64,000 nucleotides of DNA. Origin: a bacterium (GTDB lineage: Bacteria > Sysuimicrobiota > Sysuimicrobiia > Sysuimicrobiales > Segetimicrobiaceae). The stretch spans positions 1 through 64,000 of the forward strand of contig DATGFS010000004.1 in assembly GCA_035308905.1 (NCBI GenBank), read 5' to 3'. Of this stretch, positions 32,853 through 41,945 are shown piece after piece. Every line of letters starts with the position of its first letter. The first letter of the stretch is position 1. Under the pieces are notes generated by a model. The model had not been told where the DNA came from, did no database searches, and saw only the letters and a list, made by a program, of their open reading frames with translations. A program made the translations under genes and the position numbers.

Positions 32853-33641
32853 CTAGACTAAGCCCCTCCGGACCGCGAACGCGGCGGCGTGGGCGCGATT
32901 GCGGAGACTGAGCCGTCCGTAGAGCGCCCGCAGGCAGTTCTTCACCCGGGACTCGGAGAGGCCGAGCTTCACCGCGATCTCCTTGTCGCCCAGGCCCAGC
33001 GCGACCTCCACGAGGATGTTCGTCTCGCGCGGCGTGAGCCGGTGAGGCCGGCGCGGGGCGCCGCCCGCGGCGGCGGCCTCGTCCTGCGCGAGGCCTTCGA
33101 CCATCTGTCTCGCGAGAACCGGGTTGATCATGGTGGCGCCGGACTGCACGGCCCGGATGGCGTTCGACAGATTGACCGGCGAAATGTCTTTGAGGACGTA
33201 GCCGACGGCACCGGCGGCCGCGGCCTCGCGGAAGATCTCCTGGTCGGTCTGCGCCGTGAGCACGAGCACCTGCGTCGCGGGACACCGCGTCTTGATGGCG
33301 CGAATCGCGCCGATCCCGTCGGCGGCGGGCGCGGCGATGTCCATCAGCACGACGTCCGGCTTCGAGGCCGCCACCTCGTCGACCGCCGAGGCTGCGCTGC
33401 CGGCCTCGCCGACGATCTCGAGGTCGCCTTGCGACCCGAGCAGCACCCGCAGGCCGTGCCGGAGCAGGGCGTGGGGGTCGATGAGAAACACCCGGATCGC
33501 GTCGGCCGATCGCGACGACGCCGTCTCGCGGGGGCCGCCGGACGGTCCGTCGGGGGTGCCAGGCGGCGCGAACGGGTCCGGTCGCGGAATTGCCCTGAGT
33601 CGCGGTTTGAGCGGATGCAGCCCGAACTTTGCCGGATCCAT
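32853..33641 (-). CDS. NarL/LuxR-family response regulator (atypical receiver)
   Basis: 262 residues from ATG 33641. A low-complexity N-terminal 55 residues precede a receiver domain with phosphoacceptor D in VVLMDIAAP, T in LVLTA and K in YVLKD; the usual Asp-Asp pair at the start is changed to LIDPH, so Mg2+ binding may be altered. The C-terminal LuxR helix-turn-helix has LTPRETNILVEVALGLGDKEI. No kinase gene is adjacent: an orphan regulator upstream of the MFS transporter gene, which it may control. Confidence 0.85.
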   Translation of the reverse strand: MDPAKFGLHPLKPRLRAIPRPDPFAPPGTPDGPSGGPRETASSRSADAIRVFLIDPHALLRHGLRVLLGSQGDLEIVGEAGSAASAVDEVAASKPDVVLMDIAAPAADGIGAIRAIKTRCPATQVLVLTAQTDQEIFREAAAAGAVGYVLKDISPVNLSNAIRAVQSGATMINPVLARQMVEGLAQDEAAAAGGAPRRPHRLTPRETNILVEVALGLGDKEIAVKLGLSESRVKNCLRALYGRLSLRNRAHAAAFAVRRGLV

Positions 33642-33866
33642 CAGATGTTGTGTGCCCACGCGCGATGATCCGCAGACGCCGACTCGAAACGATTGCCGCG
33701 GGTACTCAAACGAGCCGGCGCGCGGACGCAAAATCCTCGCCGGCGGGCCCGGACGAACGCAGGCCGGCGCTGCGCAGATTTCCAATTAGCCGGGCGTGAT
33801 CACCACATCGCGCGCGGCGCCGAACGGAGTCGGGGGCCGGCGCGCACATCGGAGGCAACGGAGACG

Positions 33867-34151
33867 ATGACCGTGAAATCGCAGAGCGATCGCGCAGTGC
33901 GGGAGTTTCAGGCGGCGTACGCGGCGCTCCGCCGCATCGGCGGGGAGGACGCGCGCCTCTCGGTGCCGTACGCGCCGGTGCTGCCGCGGCGGGACCTCAG
34001 GAAGGCGCACGGATCCGACGTCTGGCTGTCCCGGTGCGCGGCGCCGGCGGCGTCCATCCAGTTCGCGCGCCTGCGGGCGGCCTGGGAGATGCTGCCGGAC
34101 GGCGCCCGGTCCAAGGCCCACCTCATTCTCGCGGTCGAGCGGGCCGGATAA
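33867..34151 (+). CDS. Hypothetical 94-residue protein
   Basis: ATG 33867 with GGAGGCAACGGAG upstream. The product is basic and helical (VREFQAAYAALRRIGGEDARL, then FARLRAAWEMLPDGARSKAHLILA). No membrane segment and no recognised family. It precedes the BKACE gene by 21 bases on the same strand and may be cotranscribed. Confidence 0.5.
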   Translation: MTVKSQSDRAVREFQAAYAALRRIGGEDARLSVPYAPVLPRRDLRKAHGSDVWLSRCAAPAASIQFARLRAAWEMLPDGARSKAHLILAVERAG

Positions 34152-34172
34152 AGCGGGAGGTCGCGTACGGGT

Positions 34173-34937
34173 GTGCGGACGGCCGGACGCCGGATTTTGG
34201 TGAAGGCGTGTCTCAACGGCGGCCGCCGCCGGGCCGAGCACGCCGCGGTACCCCTGACCGCGGAAGAACTGGCGCAGGACGCCGCCGCCGCGGCAGCCGC
34301 GGGCGCCGCGGCGCTCCACATCCATCCGCGGGGGACGGACGGGGCCGAGACGCTCGATGCCGCGGACTGCGGAGCGGCGATTTCGGCCATCCGCGCCGCG
34401 TGTCCGGGGCTCCCGGTGGGCGTCAGCACCGGCGCGTGGATGGCGCCGGACCCGCGCGTGCGCGCCGGGTTGATCGAAGCCTGGATCGTGCTCCCCGACT
34501 ACGCGTCGGTCAACTTCTCGGAGATCGGCACGGCGCATGTGTGCGAGGTGTTGATGCGCCGCGGCATCGGTATCGAGGCGGGTCTGTGGTCCGTGGACGA
34601 TGTTCGGTCATTTGTCGCCAGCCAACTTGCCGCGTGGTGCCTGCGCGTCCTGGTCGAGGCGCTGCCGCGGGATCCGGAGCAGGCGGTCGCCGCCGCGGCG
34701 GCGATCGACGCGGCGCTGGACGACGCGGGGATCTGGCTCCCGCGTCTTCATCACGGAGACGGCGTCGCGACCTGGGCCGTGTTGGACGCGGCCTTGGATC
34801 TCGGGCGCGACATCCGCGTCGGTCTCGAGGACACGCTGCTGCTTGCGGACGGCGCCCCCGCTCGAGACAACGCGGACTTGGTGGCCGCGGCCGTACGGAT
34901 GGTGCGCCGGCGAGGCGATCAGCCGGCCGCGGTGTGA
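34173..34937 (+). CDS. BKACE family beta-keto acid cleavage enzyme (DUF849)
   Basis: 254 residues from GTG 34173. VKACLNGGRRR (about 10-20) is the family N-terminus, ALHIHPRG (about 47-54) holds the zinc-binding His pair, VSTGAWM and SVNFSEIG follow, and LEDTLLLADG with DNADLV closes the barrel. BKACE enzymes are TIM barrels that condense a beta-keto acid with acetyl-CoA to give acetoacetate and a CoA thioester, as in lysine fermentation. The specific keto acid is unknown. An acetoacetyl-CoA synthetase is encoded about 9 kb away. Confidence 0.85.
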   Translation: MRTAGRRILVKACLNGGRRRAEHAAVPLTAEELAQDAAAAAAAGAAALHIHPRGTDGAETLDAADCGAAISAIRAACPGLPVGVSTGAWMAPDPRVRAGLIEAWIVLPDYASVNFSEIGTAHVCEVLMRRGIGIEAGLWSVDDVRSFVASQLAAWCLRVLVEALPRDPEQAVAAAAAIDAALDDAGIWLPRLHHGDGVATWAVLDAALDLGRDIRVGLEDTLLLADGAPARDNADLVAAAVRMVRRRGDQPAAV

Positions 34938-35152
34938 GTGCGGAGATTCCCCCGCAGAATGCCGCACGGCCGCGGCATACCACGTGAAGGTCGGCGGAAG
35001 ATTTGCCGGCAATAGCCGCACCCACGCCGAATTCTCGCAGGTCTAAGCTCTCTCCGCAGCGGGCAGAACCCCGGGGTGAGGGCTCCTCATTGTCGATAAT
35101 CCGGCTCCGCAGCCTATGCCGTCGGGCTCGATGTAGCGAGCCCGCCACCGGC
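34938..35152 (+). other. Intergenic leader of the HD-GYP/kinase gene
   Basis: About 215 bases without a convincing gene. It contains a perfect GGGCTCG/CGAGCCC hairpin near 35127-35146, just before the GTG at 35153, and several GC-rich inverted repeats. No known riboswitch consensus fits: I looked for c-di-GMP-I, c-di-GMP-II, c-di-AMP, TPP, SAM and glycine aptamers. It may be a structured leader of unknown type. Confidence 0.35.
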
Positions 35153-37333
35153 GTGAGACAGGCACCGAAGGGGTTCTTTACCGGAGCCTCGGTAGCGAGC
35201 CGTTCCTTCGAGGCCGCCGTCTTTGTCGCGGCGTTCGCCGCCGCGGCGTGGTGCTGCCTGCTGCCGGCCGCGGCGCCGCCCGGGGGGACGACGCCGACGG
35301 TTGCGCTCGACGGGCCGGCGGGCACCGTCGCGGCACTGCTCGCGGCCGCGGCCGCGGTTGGACTCGGCGGCATGTACCAGTTTCCGCTCGGCTCGAAGAT
35401 CTTCTTGGTGCTCGGTACCGGCGCGTCGTTCGCGATCCTCTTGAGCTTTCCGGTCCACCTCGCGCTGATCCCGACGACAATGGGCGCGGTCATCGCGCAG
35501 TTCGCGAACCGGCGCCGGCGGCGGCTCAGCCTCCCCACGATCGTCTTCAACGTGACGCAGTACCTGTTGACCTGGAGCCTGGTTATCATGCTCTTCCACC
35601 GGCTCTGGGCCGACCTGGCGTGGCTTCCGGCTCAGGCGCGGCTGTCGATCGCGGCGGCCGGCGCCGGACTCGCCTACCTGCTGATCAACACCTGGCTGGT
35701 CGCGACGTGGTCGGCGCTGCGCAAGCGGACCGGTGCGTGGGACCTGTGGCTCCGGGCCCTGAAGGAAGGCGGCGCGGGATACGCCGGGACACTGCTGTTG
35801 GGCGCCGCCGCCGCGCGGCTCGCCGTGATCCATCCGTTCTGGGTCGTGCCGCTGCTCATTTCCGTGCTCGCGATGTACTGGGGCCAGGCGCGGGTGGCGG
35901 GGATGCGGCGGCGGCAGATCGCGGCCACGCTGTCGTCGCTCGTCGAGTCGGACGAGAGCCTGTCGCCGTTCATGCACGAGCATTCGGAGCGGGTCGCCTG
36001 GTGGGCGGAGCGGCTGGCGCGGCAATTGGGGCTCCCGCCGTCCGAGATAGAGCTGGTGGGGGTGGCGGCCAAGCTGCACGATCTCGGAATGATGCTGCTC
36101 CGGCGCGATCTCGAGGCGACGCCCGCCGTGTTGTCCGACGCGCAAAAAGCGCTGATGAAGCGGCATTCCGCGATCGGCGCCGACGTACTGGCGAGGCTTC
36201 CCGGCATGGGCCGTGTCGCGCAGTACGTCCGATCGCATCACGAGGCCTACGATGGCAGTGGGTACCCGGACGGCCTGCGGGGCGAGCGGATTCCTCTCGG
36301 CGCGCGCATCATTCGGGTGGCCGGCTCATACGATGCCCTCTGTTCCGCGCGTCCGCATCGCGCGGGGTATCCCGCCGAGGGCGCGCTGGCCCGCATCACG
36401 GCGCGCGCCGGCGGGGATTACGATCCGCAGATCGTCCAGGCGCTCGAGCATATCGTCACCACGACGGACGCGGTTCCATCGTTCGCCAAGATCTTCGGCG
36501 CCACGGCGCCGCACCCGCGACTCGCGTTCGCGACGGCGGCCCCGGCCGGCAATGCGGCCTGGGAGGCGTGGCAGTCGCGGCTTCCGGCGGTGCACGGCAG
36601 CGCGGGAGCGGCGCCCGATACGTCCGATGTCCGGCCCGGCGGGCCGGCCGCGTCCGCGGCGCTCCGGGGGAACGGGACCCCCGCGGTCTCGGATGCCGCG
36701 CCGTACCTGGTGGCGATACAGGAGACCGAACGGCGGCGCATCGGGCGTGAGCTCCACGACGAAATCGGTCAAGCGCTGACAGGGCTCAAGCTGACCCTCG
36801 AGGCGCTGCCGCCGCGGCGCGACGGCCGCGCGGACGGGAGCCTCCAAAACGCCCGCGACGTGGTCGCGGATCTGATGACGCGCGTCCACGACATCTCGCT
36901 GCGACTGCGTCCCGCCGTGTTGGACGACCTTGGCCTTCTCCCCGCGCTGCTGTGGCACGTGGAGCGATACCAGGCCCAGACCGGCGTACGGGTCGCCTTT
37001 ACCCACGCAGATCTGGACCGCCGGTTCAGTACCGGCATTGAGACGGCGGCCTACCGCATCGCACAGGAAGCTTTGACCAACGTGGCGCGGCACGCCGGCG
37101 TCTCGGACGTGCGTCTGCGCGTCTGGGCGGCGGACCACACGTTGTCGATGGAGATTGAAGACCGCGGCCGCGGGTTCGACCCGGCCGGGGTCGAGTCGAA
37201 CGGTCTTGTCGGCATGCGGGAACGGGCGTCCCTCGTCGGCGGGCGCCTGGTCCTGGAAACCGGCCCTGGGACGGGGACACGGATCACGGCCACGCTGCCG
37301 ATCGCGATCGTCGGGATGCCGCGACAGGCGTGA
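35153..37333 (+). CDS. Hybrid membrane HD-GYP / NarL-type histidine kinase
   Basis: 726 residues from GTG 35153. Six to seven membrane helices (about 18-245) are followed by an HD-GYP-like domain: HDLGM (309-313) replaces the usual HDIGK, while HHE (362-364), GSGYPDGL (368-375) and IPLGARII are kept. After a spacer comes a HisKA_3 helix with H535 in RRRIGRELHDEIGQ and a HATPase domain (TNVARHAG, DRGRGFDP, GMRERA). A c-di-GMP-related module is thus joined to a phosphorelay kinase. The stop overlaps the next gene's start region, whose NarL regulator is the obvious partner. The K-to-M change may reduce phosphodiesterase activity. Confidence 0.9.
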   Translation: MRQAPKGFFTGASVASRSFEAAVFVAAFAAAAWCCLLPAAAPPGGTTPTVALDGPAGTVAALLAAAAAVGLGGMYQFPLGSKIFLVLGTGASFAILLSFPVHLALIPTTMGAVIAQFANRRRRRLSLPTIVFNVTQYLLTWSLVIMLFHRLWADLAWLPAQARLSIAAAGAGLAYLLINTWLVATWSALRKRTGAWDLWLRALKEGGAGYAGTLLLGAAAARLAVIHPFWVVPLLISVLAMYWGQARVAGMRRRQIAATLSSLVESDESLSPFMHEHSERVAWWAERLARQLGLPPSEIELVGVAAKLHDLGMMLLRRDLEATPAVLSDAQKALMKRHSAIGADVLARLPGMGRVAQYVRSHHEAYDGSGYPDGLRGERIPLGARIIRVAGSYDALCSARPHRAGYPAEGALARITARAGGDYDPQIVQALEHIVTTTDAVPSFAKIFGATAPHPRLAFATAAPAGNAAWEAWQSRLPAVHGSAGAAPDTSDVRPGGPAASAALRGNGTPAVSDAAPYLVAIQETERRRIGRELHDEIGQALTGLKLTLEALPPRRDGRADGSLQNARDVVADLMTRVHDISLRLRPAVLDDLGLLPALLWHVERYQAQTGVRVAFTHADLDRRFSTGIETAAYRIAQEALTNVARHAGVSDVRLRVWAADHTLSMEIEDRGRGFDPAGVESNGLVGMRERASLVGGRLVLETGPGTGTRITATLPIAIVGMPRQA

Positions 37334-37335
37334 CG

Positions 37336-37992
37336 ATGCCTGTCACGATCGTCCTGGCGGACGACCATCCCGTGGTCCGGCAGGGCCTGCGGGCGGTCCT
37401 CGAGGCCGAGCCGCTGTTCTCAATCCTCGGCGAAGCGGGGGACGGGCTCGACGCCGTAGATCTCGTCGCCGCGCTCAAGCCCCGCGTGCTCGTCGTGGAT
37501 CTCATGATGCCCGGGCTCACCGGGCTCGAGGTCACCCGGCGCGTGCGCAAGGAATCCCCGGGTACGCAAGTCGTCGTCCTGTCCATGCACGCGAGTGAGC
37601 CATACGTGCTGGAGGCGCTGCGCAACGGCGCGGGCGCGTACGTCCTCAAGAACTCCGAATCGGAGCATCTCGTGCGGGCGGTGCGGGAGGCGGCCGCCGG
37701 CCGGCGCTACCTGAGTCCGACGCTGTCGGAGCGTGCCATCGCCGCGTACGGGGGCGGCGCTTCGGCGGGCGCCGGTCCCACCGACGTCTACGACACCCTG
37801 ACGGACCGGGAGCGCGAGGTGCTGCACCTCGCCGCGGAGGGCCGCAGTCACCGGGAGATCGCGCAGCGGCTCGGCATCAGCCCGCGTACCGCGGAGGTCC
37901 ACCGCGCCAATCTCATGCGCAAGCTCGACCTGCACAGTCAGACCGACCTCGTCCGCTACGCCATCCGCCGCGGCATCGTCGCGGAAGAGTAG
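37336..37992 (+). CDS. NarL-family response regulator
   Basis: 218 residues from ATG 37336; a GTG at 37330 overlapping the kinase stop is the alternative. Receiver: LADDHPVVRQG (about 7-17) with the acidic pair, phosphoacceptor D in VVDLMMPG (about 55-62), K in YVLKN. C-terminal LuxR helix-turn-helix: LTDREREVLHLAAEGRSHREI and GISPRTAEVHRANLMRKL. Likely phosphorylated by the hybrid HD-GYP/kinase encoded immediately upstream; target genes unknown. Confidence 0.92.
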   Translation: MPVTIVLADDHPVVRQGLRAVLEAEPLFSILGEAGDGLDAVDLVAALKPRVLVVDLMMPGLTGLEVTRRVRKESPGTQVVVLSMHASEPYVLEALRNGAGAYVLKNSESEHLVRAVREAAAGRRYLSPTLSERAIAAYGGGASAGAGPTDVYDTLTDREREVLHLAAEGRSHREIAQRLGISPRTAEVHRANLMRKLDLHSQTDLVRYAIRRGIVAEE

Positions 37993-37996
37993 ACGC

Positions 37997-38167
37997 TTAT
38001 CGCGCGATGCGCGCGAGCATCCAGATCGCGAGTCCGATGGAGGAGGCGCCGAGCACGCGTGTGAGCGCCGCCGACACGCCCGAGTCCGGCACGACGAAGT
38101 CCGCGACCAGCCCGACGAGAAAGGCCGCCCCCACGACCAGTTGTGAAAATCCACTTGGTGATCGCAT
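37997..38167 (-). CDS. Small 56-residue membrane protein
   Basis: ATG 38167; two hydrophobic segments (FSQLVVGAAFLVGLVADFVV and VLGASSIGLAIWMLARI) with a short polar turn between. No family recognised. It ends five bases from the convergent response-regulator gene and is divergent from the PASTA kinase gene. The hydrophobic pattern on a codon-biased frame supports a real small membrane gene. Confidence 0.55.
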   Translation of the reverse strand: MRSPSGFSQLVVGAAFLVGLVADFVVPDSGVSAALTRVLGASSIGLAIWMLARIAR

Positions 38168-38322
38168 GACGGCTTCATTTTGCCCAGGAATCGCCCGCGT
38201 GTGACCGCGGCCGGCCGCCCCCGAGCGGCTGGACGCCGCTCCCCGAACGGGGGAAAACGCATGCGATGAAGGTGTGCGCCGGGGCACCACGACCCGGCGT
38301 AGGGAGAGCAACGGCATCACGT

Positions 38323-40311
38323 ATGGCGATTCGCAAGAGCGACGCGGAATCCGGCGACCCCGCGCCGGGCGGGACGGAGCGGTCCGGCGGTGAGCCGCAG
38401 CTGCTCGCCGGCCGCTTCGAATTGCGCGAAGTGCTCGGCAGCGGCGGGATGGCGACCGTGTACCGGGCGTGGGACCGGCAGCGCGACCGCGCCTGCGCGG
38501 TCAAAGTGCTCGCGGAGAACCTCGCCCGCGACGAAGAGTTCCGGGAGCGGTTCCGCCAGGAAGCGGAGGCGGCGAGCGCCCTGGTCCATTCGCGGATCGT
38601 GCGGGTGTACGCTCACGACGGCGCGGAGTCGACGCCGTACATCGCCATGGAGTTCGTCGAGGGCGGCACGCTCCGCGATCTGATGCGGCGGCGGGAGCGG
38701 CTCTCTGAAGCGACCGCGCTGCGGATCGCGGCCGAGATCGCCGACGCGCTCGCCTATGCGCACGCGCGGCGCGTCATCCACCGCGACGTCAAACCCCACA
38801 ACATTCTGCTGACGCCGGACGAGCACGTGAAGGTCGCCGACTTCGGCATCGCGCGGACGCTCGACGCGACGTCGCACACGCGGACCGGCACCGTGCTCGG
38901 CTCGATGCAGTATATTTCGCCCGAACAGGCCGCGGGAGAGCAGGCGGGTCCGGCGTCCGATCAGTACTCTCTCGGCGTCGTGCTGTACGAGGCGCTCGCG
39001 GGACGGCTTCCGTTCGACGAGGCCGAGGCGCCCGTCGCGATGGCGCTCAAACACATCCACGAGCCGCCGTTCGATCTGCAGTGGATTCGGCCCGACCTGT
39101 CGGAGGCGACGGTCGCGGTCGTCCGCCGGCTGCTCGCGAAATCGCCCGACGGACGGTACCCGAGCGCGGGCGAGCTCGCGGCGAGCCTGCGCCGCATCTA
39201 TGCACGGCTCGGCCGGGACGAGGCTGCGACAAAGGTACTGCCGATCCGTCCGGGCGGCCGGCACGGAGCGGCCCCGGGTGCGGCGGCGTCGAACGGGCTC
39301 GCCGCGGCGCTCGCGCGGGGCGCCACGGTCCGTCTCGCGCCGGTCGGACGTTCCTCGGCCGGGCTGCGAGACACGGCGCGGACGCCGGTTCTGTCGGCGC
39401 GATACCGGCGCCGAACCGCCGCGCCGCAGGCCGCGGTCGTGCTGGTCGGACTCGTTGGTCTTTGGCTGATCGCCGCGGTCGCCTACCAAGGCTACCAGTT
39501 CGTCGCACACCGGCCTCCCGCCGGCCCGCGGGCGCCGTCCTTCGTGGGACAGACGCTCGCGGCGGCGCAACAGGTCGCCGCGTCGGATCATTTCACCCTG
39601 GCCGTCGAGAGCCGCCAGGACCCGACCGCGAGCGCCGGGACGATCGTGGCGCAAGATCCGCCCGCCGGCGGTGCGGTCGCCGGCGGAGCCGCCATTCACG
39701 TTGTGGTGAGCCAGGGGTCGGGCGTGGTGCCGGACCTACGCGGCGCATCGCCCGCGGACGCCCAGCGGCGGCTTGCCGCGGCCGGCCTGCGGGCCGGCAA
39801 CACGAGCTACGCTCACAGTGACAAAGTCCCGGCCGGCATGGTCGCCTCGCAGTCCGCGAACCCCGGGGCGCACCTGGCGCCGAAGACGCCAATCGATCTG
39901 GTGGTGAGTCAGGGACCAGGCCAGGCCTCGACGCCGTCGTCACCCGACGGCGCCCAGCCCGGCGCGCCGCAGAGCACGCCCGGCGTGCAGCCGGCGTCGT
40001 ACTCGGGAACGGCGGTCGTACCGAACGTCACCGGCGTGTCGCTCGCGCAGGCGCAGTTGCAGCTGCGGGCGGCGGGTCTGCAGGCCGGTCAAGTCAGTTA
40101 CACGTATGACGACCGGGTGCCGGCCGGCACCGTCATCCGTCAGCAGCTGGCGGCCGGCGGTCAGGCCTCCGGCGGCGACGCGGTCGATCTGGTCGTGAGC
40201 CAGGGACCGCCGCCGCAACCGCCGGCGCAGAGCGCCCCCCCGGCGCAGCCGGCTCCGCCGGATCAGACGGCTCCGCCCGCCCAGAACCCGCCGGCGCAGA
40301 CGCCGCCGTAG
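38323..40311 (+). CDS. PASTA-domain Ser/Thr protein kinase (PknB-like)
   Basis: 662 residues. The kinase domain (about 30-300) has GSGGMATVYRAW, catalytic K61 in AVKV, HRDVKPHN (H153, D155) and DFGIAR. A linker, one membrane helix (about 370-392) and three PASTA repeats (about 402-625; SVSQG-type ends VVVSQG) follow, then a tail rich in P, A and Q. PASTA kinases sense muropeptides or lipid II outside the cell and phosphorylate cell-wall and division proteins inside. ATG 38323 is the start that fits the family; upstream in-frame residues are low complexity. Confidence 0.93.
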   Translation: MAIRKSDAESGDPAPGGTERSGGEPQLLAGRFELREVLGSGGMATVYRAWDRQRDRACAVKVLAENLARDEEFRERFRQEAEAASALVHSRIVRVYAHDGAESTPYIAMEFVEGGTLRDLMRRRERLSEATALRIAAEIADALAYAHARRVIHRDVKPHNILLTPDEHVKVADFGIARTLDATSHTRTGTVLGSMQYISPEQAAGEQAGPASDQYSLGVVLYEALAGRLPFDEAEAPVAMALKHIHEPPFDLQWIRPDLSEATVAVVRRLLAKSPDGRYPSAGELAASLRRIYARLGRDEAATKVLPIRPGGRHGAAPGAAASNGLAAALARGATVRLAPVGRSSAGLRDTARTPVLSARYRRRTAAPQAAVVLVGLVGLWLIAAVAYQGYQFVAHRPPAGPRAPSFVGQTLAAAQQVAASDHFTLAVESRQDPTASAGTIVAQDPPAGGAVAGGAAIHVVVSQGSGVVPDLRGASPADAQRRLAAAGLRAGNTSYAHSDKVPAGMVASQSANPGAHLAPKTPIDLVVSQGPGQASTPSSPDGAQPGAPQSTPGVQPASYSGTAVVPNVTGVSLAQAQLQLRAAGLQAGQVSYTYDDRVPAGTVIRQQLAAGGQASGGDAVDLVVSQGPPPQPPAQSAPPAQPAPPDQTAPPAQNPPAQTPP

Positions 40312-40341
40312 TGCGGCGGTCCATCCAAGGAGGACACCAGG

Positions 40342-40725
40342 GTGAAACGGCTGCCCGTCAATCTGTACCGTCATAATAACCGCGTCGTCGTGACCGCGCC
40401 GTCTCCGGGCCTCGAGCCGGCCAACATGCTGATCGAAGTCCGGGGCCGCCAGCTTTCCATGGAGCAAGAGGCGCGCGGGCCCGGCCAGAAGCGCGTCGAG
40501 CACGTGCGCCGGGAATGGAGCACCGGGCCGGCCCGTCGGAGCGTGGTGCTGCCCGCGCCGGTCGACGCCCGCCGGGCGAACGCGACGTACGACAACGGGG
40601 TGCTCACCGTGATTCTGCCGGTGGCGCCGAAGGCGACGTCCGGCGTCATCGAGATGCCCAAGGTGGGCACGGCCAAAGGCCGGGCGATCCGGCACGTCGG
40701 CCGCGAGCTGCGGGCCGCATCGTAG
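40342..40725 (+). CDS. Hsp20/alpha-crystallin-like small heat-shock protein
   Basis: 127 residues from GTG 40342, mostly the alpha-crystallin beta-sandwich: VNLYRHNNRVVVTAPSPGLEP near the N-terminus, LIEVRGRQLSMEQEA, then the typical VDARRANATYDNGVLTVILP (about 75-94). It lacks the long N-terminal arm and the C-terminal IxI motif. ATP-independent chaperone by family. It follows the kinase gene by 30 bases and could be cotranscribed. Confidence 0.82.
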   Translation: MKRLPVNLYRHNNRVVVTAPSPGLEPANMLIEVRGRQLSMEQEARGPGQKRVEHVRREWSTGPARRSVVLPAPVDARRANATYDNGVLTVILPVAPKATSGVIEMPKVGTAKGRAIRHVGRELRAAS

Positions 40726-40815
40726 TCTCACGCCCCCCAGGTCCTGAGCCGCTCGGATCCCGGCGCATACGCGAGCCGAGGGGCGCATCCGCATCCCGGC
40801 GAATAGCGACTGCGA

Positions 40816-41928
40816 ATGCGTGCGCTTGTGATCGGAGCCGGCGTGATCGGCGCCTCGGCGGCCTGCCGTCTGGCCCGGGGCGGCGCCGCCGTCACGCTTC
40901 TCGACCGCGGCCGGATCGGCGGCGGGACCTCCGCCGCGAGTTTCGCCTGGACCAATTCCAACCAGAAGACGCCGCGCGCCTACCACGAGTTGAACGTCGA
41001 AGGGATGCGCGCCCACGCCGCGCTTCGAGCCGACTTCGGCGCCTGCCCGTGGTGGCACGGCGGCGGGAATGTGCACATGGCGGCGGGCGATGCGGAACGC
41101 GCGGCGCTCCGGGAGCGCATCGACCGGTTGCGCGCCTGGGACTACGCGGCCGAGGAGATCACGCCGGCCCGCGTGCGCGCGCTCGAACCGGACATTCCGG
41201 ACGCGGCGCTCCGCGACACGACGATCGGGTTCTTTCCGGAGGAAGGGTGGGTCGAGACGACCGTCTACGTCCATGCCATGGCACAGGCGGCGGCGGCGGC
41301 GGGGGCGCGCGTTATGGCGGAGACCGGCGTGCGTGAAATCCGGCGGGCGGGGGACCGCGTCACCGGCGTGCGCACGGAGTCCGGCGAAGTGCACGAGGCC
41401 GATGTCGTCGTCAACTGCGCGGGACGATGGGCCGGAGGGCTCGGGGCGTCGGCGGGCCTCGGCATCCCGATGGCGCCGAATCGCAGCGTGCTCGCGATCA
41501 CGCCGCCGGCGCTGACCCGGCTCGGGCGCGTCGTGCACGCGCCGGCGTGCCAGTTCCGCCCCGACGGCGGCGGGCGTGTCATGGTGCAGGCGGACGACGT
41601 CGACGACGCGGTGACCGCGTCCGGTGTCTCCGAGGCGCCGCCCGATCTCGCGGCCGCGCTGGTGCGGCGCGCGGCGGCGTTACTGCCGGGCCTCGACGGG
41701 GCCGGCGTCGAGTCGAGCCGCCTCGGCATCCGGGCGATGCCGGCGGACGGCCGAACGGTGATCGGTCCGCAGGGCGGGGTGGCGGGCTATTACGCGATCG
41801 TCACGCACAGCGGCGTGACCCTCGCGCCGTACCTCGCCGCCGCCGCGGCCGGGGAAATTCTCGCGGGCCGCCTCGACCCGCGCTTGTCCGCCTTTCGTCC
41901 CGACCGGTTCGGTTCGTCGAACCGGTAG
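40816..41928 (+). CDS. FAD-dependent oxidoreductase (DAO family)
   Basis: 370 residues. Rossmann dinucleotide motif VIGAGVIGASAACRLARGG (about 5-23), then RIGGGTSAASFAWTNSNQKT. The C-terminal GIRAMPADGRTVIGP (about 309-323) and GYYAIVTHSGVTLAPYLA close the FAD site. D-amino-acid-oxidase-type enzymes oxidise amines and amino or imino acids. No specificity residues can be read with confidence. Monocistronic in appearance. Confidence 0.88.
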   Translation: MRALVIGAGVIGASAACRLARGGAAVTLLDRGRIGGGTSAASFAWTNSNQKTPRAYHELNVEGMRAHAALRADFGACPWWHGGGNVHMAAGDAERAALRERIDRLRAWDYAAEEITPARVRALEPDIPDAALRDTTIGFFPEEGWVETTVYVHAMAQAAAAAGARVMAETGVREIRRAGDRVTGVRTESGEVHEADVVVNCAGRWAGGLGASAGLGIPMAPNRSVLAITPPALTRLGRVVHAPACQFRPDGGGRVMVQADDVDDAVTASGVSEAPPDLAAALVRRAAALLPGLDGAGVESSRLGIRAMPADGRTVIGPQGGVAGYYAIVTHSGVTLAPYLAAAAAGEILAGRLDPRLSAFRPDRFGSSNR

Positions 41929-41945
41929 CGCCGCCGCGAGCGTTC

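Noticed and set aside
34985-35152. A c-di-AMP (ydaO) or other known riboswitch
   Set aside because: CCCCGGGGTGA resembles one ydaO block, but the other conserved blocks and their order do not match.
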